DNA of 5,074 bases from Desulfuromonadaceae bacterium (GTDB taxonomy: Bacteria; Desulfobacterota; Desulfuromonadia; Geobacterales; Pseudopelobacteraceae), in contig JAQUCQ010000256.1 of assembly GCA_028686145.1 (NCBI GenBank), positions 1 through 5,074 on the forward strand. Direction: 5' to 3'. Both the position numbers and the translations under genes were made by a program. The notes beneath the pieces were generated by a model, which was not told the DNA's origin, did not search any database, and was given only the letters and a program-made list of their open reading frames with translations. Positions 1 to 5,074 of the stretch are shown one piece after another. Position 1 is the stretch's first letter. The number at the start of each line of letters is the position of its first letter.

Positions 1-1
1 T

Positions 2-535
2 TCAGAAAAAGAGTTGTCCGATATAGAACTTTGCTACAAAGCGATGGGGCTTTCGTTTAGTGACAATCCCGAGCAGGTGGAGAAAACCTACCGGAAACTT
101 AAGGACGAGTACGGCAAAGCCATGACCTCGTCAGATCCGTCTGAGCGCGGTACTGCATCTGAAAATCTTAGACAGCTCGAAGAGCTGTTCTCAACCATAA
201 CCGGGTCGCTGATCTACAAAGATTACGCCCGTGAATATGAAAAATATAAAGGACTGAAGGCTGAAAAACTAGAGGAGCGTAGGCAAAAACAGCAGCAACC
301 GGTTGTGAAGGAGAAGCTGATTAACTGCCCGTATTGCAAAAAACTAATTTCTCCTAAGCTGAAAGTGTGTATCTACTGTCGTGGCAAAATACTGACGCCA
401 ATGGAACAGTTGATGGCAAATCTGTTTTCAACCAGGAATGTTGTTGCTGCAGTTGTTGTCCTTGTTTTAGCAGGTATAGGTGTCGTCATAATGTTGAAGC
501 CCGGATTGTTTAAATCGCTGGGATTTATGATGTGA
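2..535 (+). CDS. J-domain-like / zinc-ribbon membrane protein, 5' partial
   Basis: The frame is open to the left edge, so the true start is probably upstream. A TTG at 14 is possible, but it has GAG directly against it with no proper Shine-Dalgarno spacing. Numbering from that TTG, residues 5-78 resemble a J domain (CYKAMGLSF, then a YRKLKDEY helix and a final YAREYEKY helix). The HPD tripeptide that stimulates Hsp70 is absent; the loop reads EYGKAMTSSDP. Residues 80-102 are a Lys/Glu/Gln-rich linker. C105-C108 and C119-C122 (CPYC, CIYC) form a short zinc-ribbon-like knuckle. Residues about 142-162 are a hydrophobic helix, followed by a short tail. The layout suggests a tail-anchored inner-membrane protein with the J-like part and ribbon in the cytoplasm, perhaps a scaffold. 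No function is assigned. A 139-base gap separates it from pilV, so shared transcription is uncertain. Confidence 0.8.
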   Translation, partial: SEKELSDIELCYKAMGLSFSDNPEQVEKTYRKLKDEYGKAMTSSDPSERGTASENLRQLEELFSTITGSLIYKDYAREYEKYKGLKAEKLEERRQKQQQPVVKEKLINCPYCKKLISPKLKVCIYCRGKILTPMEQLMANLFSTRNVVAAVVVLVLAGIGVVIMLKPGLFKSLGFMM

Positions 536-674
536 ATTCTATAAATATTAATTTTCCCATAGGTACTATGACTCTTGGCAAGCAAAGCTTTTAACCGAAT
601 ATGCACTTCAAATAATGGACTTACATTTCAATGGATCTTAGGATAAATCAAAAAAATATCAGGGCAGGTAACGT
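536..674 (+). promoter_or_regulatory. Intergenic region upstream of the pilin genes, possible promoter
   Basis: This 139-base AT-rich gap is the only place in the window large enough for an operon promoter. It contains a small inverted repeat, CATAG-gta-CTATG, at 558-570 that is not followed by a T-run, so it does not look like a terminator. TTGGCA at 575-580 resembles a -35 box, but the downstream partners (GAATAT at 597, TATGCA at 600) match poorly or are badly spaced. A7 lies at 650-656. No sigma-54 site with GG-N10-GC spacing was found. The region ends with AGG at 666-668, a Shine-Dalgarno for pilV. Calling it a promoter region is inference from position. Confidence 0.3.
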
Positions 675-1148
675 ATGAGCCGCCAATTAAATGAAAAAGG
701 TTTTACTTTGGTTGAATTACTCGTAGCGCTTACGCTTATGAGTATCGGGATTTTGGCAGTTGTGCAGATGCAGGTTGTGGCATTGCGGTCAAATACGATT
801 GCGCAGAAACTGACCGTCGCCACTAATATTGCCCAAGAGGTGATGGATGATATTCAGTCAAGGGACCTCGCTGATCCTGTTGGCTCTGCAACTGCTGTGG
901 ATGTTCCGGTCGACTTTTTGACTGATCCTCGTCTTGCGGGATCAAGGGACCAAACGACACTCACTTTTCCCGATTCGGGCACTTTTAGGGCGTTTTACAC
1001 CACCACGTTGAATGGGGGTGCAAACACTGCGATAAACACTGTAAACGTCTGTTTGGACGAATCAGGAGCAGGTGCAGATGCTCGTTGTGGAAATGTGGCG
1101 GGAAGAAGGCTTCTTGTAGGCACAACAAGTTTTAAGAGGATCGTATGA
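675..1148 (+). CDS. pilV: Type IV pilus minor pilin PilV
   Basis: This 157-residue prepilin has a 9-residue basic leader ending in KG, then mature FTLVELL. That is the class III site cut and N-methylated by the prepilin peptidase PilD, with Glu at mature +5 (E14). Residues 10-34 are the hydrophobic N-terminal helix that anchors the protein in the inner membrane before assembly. It continues as an amphipathic helix with the PilV-like stretch ATNIAQEVMDDI (49-60). The C-terminal globular part has two cysteines, C126 and C138, which could form a disulfide loop. ATG 675 is chosen because AGG at 666-668 lies 6 bases upstream and the leader has normal length. The stop overlaps the pilW start by ATGA. 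In type IVa systems PilV joins PilW and PilX in the tip priming complex. PilV is favoured over GspI or another minor pilin because of the pilW-pilX-pilY1 context. Confidence 0.9.
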   Translation: MSRQLNEKGFTLVELLVALTLMSIGILAVVQMQVVALRSNTIAQKLTVATNIAQEVMDDIQSRDLADPVGSATAVDVPVDFLTDPRLAGSRDQTTLTFPDSGTFRAFYTTTLNGGANTAINTVNVCLDESGAGADARCGNVAGRRLLVGTTSFKRIV

Positions 1149-2149
1149 TGAGGTCACTTCTGAAAAATAAAAATGGTTTCAGTCTGGTGGAGATATTGGT
1201 GGTAATTGCCATGCTTGGCATCGTCATGGGTGCCGTCTATACTCTCTTTATTACCCATCAGCGGACTGCCTACACGTCTGATGAGACAGTTGAGGTGCAG
1301 CAAAATCTGCGTATTGCCATGGACGCAGTTACAAAAGATCTGCGCATGGCCGGTATGCTGGTGGATTTTATCTCAACAACGCCAATTTCTCTGACTGCAG
1401 ATAATACCGGTCTGAAAGATCTTACAGCAGATCTGATTCCAGGCCCTGATCCCGGTTTGGGTACTGAAAACCCCGGTTCGGATAGTGTTCTCATGAGCAT
1501 GATATCGGCTAGTGGTGTGTGTGCACGGGTGAAATCTGACATCGATTACTTCGACAGCAATGGTATTTATATTTTTACAGATGGCAAAACTTTACCAGTT
1601 GTTTCTGCTAAGGTTACACAGCCGGTGGCAGATGCAGAGCTGTTTATGTCTGGCGACCTTGTCTCAATAATAAGACCATACGATAACTCCCGCCTTAATG
1701 AACCAACCCCTCCAGCTATTTATACCCCTTATAAGGTTGCTTCTACTACTGAGGATAGTATCACTTTTACTGAGAAAGTATCAGAACATGTTAAAATTGG
1801 AGATGTTATTGCGAAGATTAATGTTGGCTCCGAGATCGCTGCTCCATACCCTAACACGGTGGCGTATAATGTGGTTGACAGCAGTGTCGCCGGATGCCCG
1901 GCCAATCAGTTTTGTCTGGCACGTACGGCTAATGGGGGGACCGCTGTTGTTGCGCAAAACATTGCTGATTTCCAGTTGCGTTATGTTCTTGATAATAACA
2001 GTGTGACCGATGCCCCAGATAATCTGAAATTGGTAAACTCTGTAATTGTTACTATTTGGGGGGAGACGGCAGCAACTCGGATGATGTCAGGCAATATACC
2101 CAAAATAAGGCAGTTATCTTCAGTGGTAAGGCTAAGAAACAGGAGGTAG
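1145..2149 (+). CDS. pilW: Type IV pilus minor pilin PilW
   Basis: This 334-residue prepilin has the processing site KNG|FSLVEILVV, with G11 at -1 and Glu at mature +5 (E16). The hydrophobic helix spans residues 12-35. PilW family marks are visible: QQNLRIAMDAVTKDLRMAGM (52-71) after the helix, a Cys pair at C251/C257 followed by LARTANGG, AQNIADFQLRYVLD (270-283), and a C-terminal end QLSSVVRLRNRR. C126 is a further cysteine. The length suits PilW, the largest of the minor pilins. Two adjacent ATGs exist, at 1145 and 1148. AAGAGG at 1134-1139 is 5 bases from the first and 8 from the second, so either may be used; the first overlaps the pilV stop. Expected role: a pseudopilus tip subunit that links PilX/PilY1 to the rest of the fibre and primes assembly. 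The identification is firm from motifs and neighbours; the exact start is ambiguous by one codon. Confidence 0.93.
   Translation: MMRSLLKNKNGFSLVEILVVIAMLGIVMGAVYTLFITHQRTAYTSDETVEVQQNLRIAMDAVTKDLRMAGMLVDFISTTPISLTADNTGLKDLTADLIPGPDPGLGTENPGSDSVLMSMISASGVCARVKSDIDYFDSNGIYIFTDGKTLPVVSAKVTQPVADAELFMSGDLVSIIRPYDNSRLNEPTPPAIYTPYKVASTTEDSITFTEKVSEHVKIGDVIAKINVGSEIAAPYPNTVAYNVVDSSVAGCPANQFCLARTANGGTAVVAQNIADFQLRYVLDNNSVTDAPDNLKLVNSVIVTIWGETAATRMMSGNIPKIRQLSSVVRLRNRR
2141..2147 (+). promoter_or_regulatory. Shine-Dalgarno of pilX inside the pilW 3' end
   Basis: AGGAGGT is a near-perfect anti-SD match, 6 bases before ATG 2154. It is made from the Arg-Arg codons (AGG AGG) and the first base of the TAG stop of pilW. 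The position implies translational coupling between the two minor pilins and fixes the pilX start at 2154, despite the long leader this gives. Confidence 0.85.
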
Positions 2150-2153
2150 TTGT

Positions 2154-2672
2154 ATGTACTGCATACCTACAGATACAGGTAATGCACCTGAGGCTGTAAA
2201 TACATCATTGCAAAATGAGCGTGGAATCATACTGATCATTGTGCTCGTAATGTTGCTGCTTCTCAGTGTACTGGGTTCTACAGTTTTAACCTCATCCATG
2301 TCTGATCTGCGCATTGCCGGAAATACCAGAAATACACAGGAGGCTTTTTTTAACGCAGACGGCATTCTTGAACATGCGCTGGTAAACAGCAGAATTTTGA
2401 ACGGTGCTGAGTGGACGGGCATTGTGTACATGAGTGGTGGCCTCCCTGTTGAGGTTTCAGATGACCCTGTCACAAAAACACCAGGAGCGTCACCACCTGG
2501 TGGAACTCAGTTAGCTAAGGTTGAATCTGCCTATCTCGGTGAGGGAAAAGCTCCACGTGGAAGCGGCTATGACGATTCCACTCTGGTAAGTTACTATAAT
2601 GTAAATGTTGTTGGCACTGGTACAAACGCAACCGAAGTTGCAGTAGATGCCGGGATTGTAAAATTTCATTAA
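2154..2672 (+). CDS. pilX: Type IV pilus minor pilin PilX
   Basis: This 172-residue protein matches the PilX N-terminal pattern: a basic ERG followed by a long Leu/Val/Ile helix (residues 25-47, IILIIVLVMLLLLSVLG), then SSMSDLRIAGNTRNTQEAFFNADG (47-70). The last part is the family's DLRIAGN...AF.AA-type segment with an aromatic/Ala core. The presumed prepilin cut after G24 would leave mature Ile at +1 and Ile, not Glu, at +5. A missing Glu5 is a feature of tip-type pseudopilins such as GspK, and the same tip logic is inferred here. The 24-residue leader is long for this class, but the Shine-Dalgarno at 2141-2147 supports this start and no closer in-frame ATG exists. It is smaller than typical GspK and has no cysteines after the leader. 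It starts 4 bases after pilW. Expected partners are PilV, PilW and PilY1. Confidence 0.88.
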   Translation: MYCIPTDTGNAPEAVNTSLQNERGIILIIVLVMLLLLSVLGSTVLTSSMSDLRIAGNTRNTQEAFFNADGILEHALVNSRILNGAEWTGIVYMSGGLPVEVSDDPVTKTPGASPPGGTQLAKVESAYLGEGKAPRGSGYDDSTLVSYYNVNVVGTGTNATEVAVDAGIVKFH

Positions 2673-2735
2673 CTTGGTATGGATCTACTTGCTCTTAACG
2701 AGAAGGTAAATGAGCGTACAGAAAACCTATTAATC

Positions 2736-2742
2736 AAAGGAG
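2736..2742 (+). promoter_or_regulatory. Shine-Dalgarno of the small secreted-protein gene
   Basis: AAAGGAG lies 6 bases before ATG 2749. The strong site supports the 129-residue frame as a real gene. It also selects ATG 2749 over the out-of-frame ATG at 2744, which is too close to the site. Confidence 0.75.
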
Positions 2743-2748
2743 AATGCT

Positions 2749-3138
2749 ATGCATATAAACCGACCAACCAAATTGGCACATAAAGCACTGTTGTTTACTT
2801 TTATTTTTGGCTTCTCATTTTTGATGTTGCTCTATGCCGCGCAAAAGAGTGATGCTGCGACCAACGTGCAGGACAACCAATATCAAGCTAACCACCTGTA
2901 TAAAGGAAAATATATATCATCGGTCTTGTATTTTCGCTATTCGAAGGCACAACCATGGATGCGTATGAGCAATTCTGACAACTATCTTGAGGTTGTTGCA
3001 TGCCGTAGCGCTTTATTAAAAATTAATGCAGAGGGGGCTTGGGCAGGGCATATTAATCGTGATGGAACGTGTGGTTCTGTGGTTGAGCCAACAATGTTTG
3101 TGCTAGGTAACCGCCTTAATTTCAATGATGACTTATAA
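2749..3138 (+). CDS. Unrecognised secreted or periplasmic protein between pilX and pilY1
   Basis: This 129-residue protein is not one I recognise. It begins with a basic n-region (RPTKLAHK), a hydrophobic stretch at 13-31 and AQKSDA|AT, a plausible signal peptidase I site after A36 (Ser -3, Ala -1). That leaves about 93 mature residues. The mature part has no second membrane helix. It is rich in Tyr, Asn, Trp and Arg (LYFRYSKAQPWMRM, 60-73) and has two cysteines, C85 and C108, which could form one disulfide. It ends in FVLGNRLNFNDDL. It is not an obvious pilin: the only GF in the N-terminus lies inside the hydrophobic segment and Met, not Glu, falls at +5. Its position, 76 bases after pilX and 47 before pilY1 with a strong Shine-Dalgarno, suggests co-expression with the pilus tip genes and a role in PilY1 export, folding or tip assembly. 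That role is inference only. Confidence 0.8.
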   Translation: MHINRPTKLAHKALLFTFIFGFSFLMLLYAAQKSDAATNVQDNQYQANHLYKGKYISSVLYFRYSKAQPWMRMSNSDNYLEVVACRSALLKINAEGAWAGHINRDGTCGSVVEPTMFVLGNRLNFNDDL

Positions 3139-3174
3139 GTAAATAGTAACAATAAAGAAACAAGCAAAGGTACC

Positions 3175-3181
3175 AAGGAGG
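3175..3181 (+). promoter_or_regulatory. Shine-Dalgarno that sets the pilY1 start
   Basis: AAGGAGG is followed by only 4 bases (CGTT) before ATG 3186. The spacing is slightly tight, but the match is strong. This ATG is also the one that gives a proper signal peptide directly ahead of the VWA domain. Confidence 0.75.
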
Positions 3182-3185
3182 CGTT

Positions 3186-5074
3186 ATGTTAATCCGCAAA
3201 CTTATTAATGCGCTGCTGCTGTTTGTTGTTTTGGGCCCTTGTAGCGTATATGCTGCACCTGATTATTATCGTGGTGATACATCTATATACGGAGGCATAA
3301 CCACGACAATACATCCTAATATTCTGATAATACTTGATAACTCAGGTAGTATGTCAGATCCTGTTTATGAGGCTGAAGAACCTTATAATCCTAGTGTCAC
3401 CTACCCGGAATTGAAAAAGTGTAATGGTAGTAACTGTGTTGCAGATACAGTCTACAAGGCATCGGATTACTCTAAATATATTGATGACGTCTCCTCTGTC
3501 ACAACCTCGTGTGGCGGTGTCAATCCGCAAAACCTATTAAAAACGTCTGGTCTGTATTCAGGAACCAAACTCAAAAAAAATACTGGTGCATGTGCTTCCC
3601 CTGACACGGGTTCATATGTGCTGGGTAATTATGTGAATTGGTTGAAACAACCATTGACGAAACTTGGTTCAAAAATTGATATCGCCAAAGATGTTGTTAA
3701 GAATCTGTTGTTGACTACGACTGGTGTTGATTTTGGTTTGATGAAGTTTAATAGTTCCGAGGGTGGCACACTCATAAAAAAGAGTTTCACAGGTGCTGAT
3801 GGTAAAACCTACTATTACACATCAACTATAAAAAATATGGATGACATTTTTATCGATACAAAAACAAACCGGGCCGCTTTAATAAGTGTGGTGGATGATT
3901 TTACTGCCAGCACATGGACACCTCTAGCCGAGACGGAGTTTGAGGCATTGAGATATTTTCAGGGGGGAGCTAAGAAATTTGGAACGACTGGATACGATAC
4001 CGATAATAACTATACCACTCCAATAACTGCGAGTTGTCAAAAAAACTATATCATACTGGTAACAGATGGCATGTCCACAGAAGATGAAAATGCCATATTA
4101 GGTACTGTAATCGGTGATTATGATGGTGATGGAGCGGACCCGGGAAGTTATACTTCTAATGGCACGCACTATCTGGATGATGTGGCCAAATATCTCTATG
4201 ATGTGGATGTGCTTACAGATGACGACACCAAGCCGAATACTGCTGGTACGCAGCGTGTCAGTACATTTACCATTGGTTTTGGGCTTGGTAGTTCAAATGC
4301 CGCGGCTGTCGCATTGCTGAGTCGGACAGCAGACAGCAGTCATGGCCATGGACAGGCCTTTCTGGCAGAAGATCAGACCGGGTTGGCAGAGGCGCTTACG
4401 AAGGTAATCTCTAATATTCTTGAGACTAACTCGTCGTTCGTAGCGCCGGTTGTGCCGGTAAGCCCTGAAAATAAAACCTCAAGTGCCAGTCGAATGTATA
4501 TAGGTCTTTTTAAGCCAACGGGTACATCAGCTTGGGAGGGTAATCTGAAAAAATATGGGCTTGATCTAAATAATTACCTTGTTGATAAAAACGGTGTCGC
4601 TGCTAACTATGTTGACCTTAATAATGATGGATGGGACGATAGGCACCCGACCACGGATTCTCTGCCAAACGGTAAAGTGAATGGTTCTTTCCGTGATTCT
4701 TCTATATCTTTCTGGAGTTCTTCAATTGATAAAGGAGATGTTGACTCAGGCGGGTCTGGTGAACTGCTACAGTCAAGATCCCCCGCTAGCCGTAAAATAT
4801 ATACGTATTTTACTAATTCAACGATCCTGGATCCATCTAATGCATTTGATATAACCAACAGCTCCATAACGCCTACCTTGCTGGAGGTAGCAGACGTAGC
4901 AGCAAAGGATGATCTCGTTGGCTATATTAGAGGGATAGATACATATGATGATAACGGTAATGGCAGTAAGACCGATAATCGCGACTGGACGATGGGAGAT
5001 GTACTGCATTCCAAGCCGAGCGTTGTAAACTACGCAAAGAATACGTTTCAATTAGAAAATGAGAAACATTGTTC
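3186..5074 (+). CDS. pilY1: Type IV pilus tip adhesin PilY1, 3' partial
   Basis: The first 629 codons are present and the frame is open to the last base with no internal stop. Residues 1-24 are a Sec signal peptide ending VYAA. A von Willebrand A domain follows: NILIILDNSGSM (45-56) carries the MIDAS DxSxS (D51, S53, S55), STWTPLAE (242-249) supplies the likely MIDAS Thr (T245), and YIILVTDG (288-295) supplies D294. As in other PilY1 proteins, a long insert (57-148) with C80, C84, C109 and C136 splits the first strand from the YVNWLKQPLTKLGSKIDIAK helix. C284 is a fifth domain cysteine. Acidic Ca-type loops occur at D311-D318 (DYDGDGAD) and D477-D485 (DLNNDGWDD). RDWTMGDVLHSKPSVV (599-614) is the segment that precedes the PilC/PilY1 C-terminal beta-propeller, which must lie past the window. 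Family role: exported tip adhesin that controls pilus retraction and takes part in surface sensing. An A8 run lies at 3573-3580. Confidence 0.95.
   Translation, partial: MLIRKLINALLLFVVLGPCSVYAAPDYYRGDTSIYGGITTTIHPNILIILDNSGSMSDPVYEAEEPYNPSVTYPELKKCNGSNCVADTVYKASDYSKYIDDVSSVTTSCGGVNPQNLLKTSGLYSGTKLKKNTGACASPDTGSYVLGNYVNWLKQPLTKLGSKIDIAKDVVKNLLLTTTGVDFGLMKFNSSEGGTLIKKSFTGADGKTYYYTSTIKNMDDIFIDTKTNRAALISVVDDFTASTWTPLAETEFEALRYFQGGAKKFGTTGYDTDNNYTTPITASCQKNYIILVTDGMSTEDENAILGTVIGDYDGDGADPGSYTSNGTHYLDDVAKYLYDVDVLTDDDTKPNTAGTQRVSTFTIGFGLGSSNAAAVALLSRTADSSHGHGQAFLAEDQTGLAEALTKVISNILETNSSFVAPVVPVSPENKTSSASRMYIGLFKPTGTSAWEGNLKKYGLDLNNYLVDKNGVAANYVDLNNDGWDDRHPTTDSLPNGKVNGSFRDSSISFWSSSIDKGDVDSGGSGELLQSRSPASRKIYTYFTNSTILDPSNAFDITNSSITPTLLEVADVAAKDDLVGYIRGIDTYDDNGNGSKTDNRDWTMGDVLHSKPSVVNYAKNTFQLENEKHC

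Noticed and set aside
558..570. Inverted repeat CATAG-gta-CTATG as a terminator for the first gene
   Set aside because: The stem is only 5 AT-rich base pairs and no T-run follows; at most it could be a weak operator.
574..592. Sigma-54-like sequence TTGGCAAGCAAAGCTT upstream of pilV
   Set aside because: The GG and GC elements are 8 bases apart, whereas the -24/-12 promoter needs 10, so it should not be read as an RpoN site.
2675..2694. Possible sigma-54 promoter TTGGTATGGATCTACTTGCT before the small secreted-protein gene
   Set aside because: Neither GG is 10 bases from the GC (8 or 13), so the spacing rules it out.
2679..2783. A 34-codon frame from ATG 2679 spanning the pilX/small-gene gap
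   Set aside because: It has no Shine-Dalgarno, overlaps the better supported start at 2749 in another frame, and its peptide shows no recognisable feature.
2799..2840. Prepilin cleavage site in the small secreted protein (GF at residues 21-22)
   Set aside because: The GF lies inside the hydrophobic helix, there is no basic leader directly before it, and +5 is Met rather than Glu; an ordinary signal peptide fits better.
3240..3245. Lipobox in the PilY1 signal peptide (VLGPC)
   Set aside because: Pro precedes the Cys where Gly, Ala or Ser is needed, and a normal signal peptidase I site (VYAA) follows.
4607..5051. Minus-strand open frames opposite the 3' part of pilY1
   Set aside because: They lie entirely antisense to a clear PilY1 coding frame, overlap each other, and show no recognisable domain or convincing start.

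Overview
The window is a type IV pilus minor-pilin and tip-adhesin locus, all genes on the + strand. The order is: the 3' part of a J-like/zinc-ribbon membrane protein gene, a 139-base gap, pilV, pilW, pilX, an unrecognised secreted-protein gene, and the first 629 codons of pilY1, which runs off the right edge. The pilV-pilW-pilX-pilY1 gene content is the bacterial type IVa pilus minor pilin set. The PilW/PilX sequence style, the extra small gene and the moderate base composition are compatible with a Gram-negative of the former Deltaproteobacteria (Geobacter/Desulfuromonas-like). That placement is inference; no marker gene here fixes the taxonomy.

Left end (1-535): an open frame enters from the left edge. 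It encodes an N-terminal J-domain-like helical segment without the HPD motif, a charged linker, a CxxC/CxxC zinc ribbon and a C-terminal membrane helix. Its role is unknown, and the gap after it suggests it may not share a transcript with the pilin genes. Middle (675-2672): pilV and pilW overlap by 4 bases (ATGA). The pilX Shine-Dalgarno sequence lies inside the last codons of pilW, and only 4 bases separate these two genes, so translation is tightly coupled. PilV and PilW have class III prepilin sites (G|F with Glu at +5). PilX has the hydrophobic helix but no Glu5.

Right part (2749-5074): a 129-residue protein with a signal peptide and two cysteines sits between pilX and pilY1; I do not recognise it. 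PilY1 then starts at 3186 behind a strong Shine-Dalgarno. It has a signal peptide, a von Willebrand A domain with a complete-looking MIDAS, acidic Ca-type loops, and the GD-hHSKP motif that precedes the PilY1 C-terminal propeller. The frame is open to the last base.

Working together, by analogy with Pseudomonas and Neisseria systems: PilV, PilW and PilX would form a priming complex at the pilus tip that carries PilY1 for adhesion, Ca-dependent control of retraction, or surface sensing. The small secreted protein is the best candidate for a previously undescribed component, possibly a PilY1 or tip partner. I see no mobile element, CRISPR array, tRNA, rRNA or convincing terminator.
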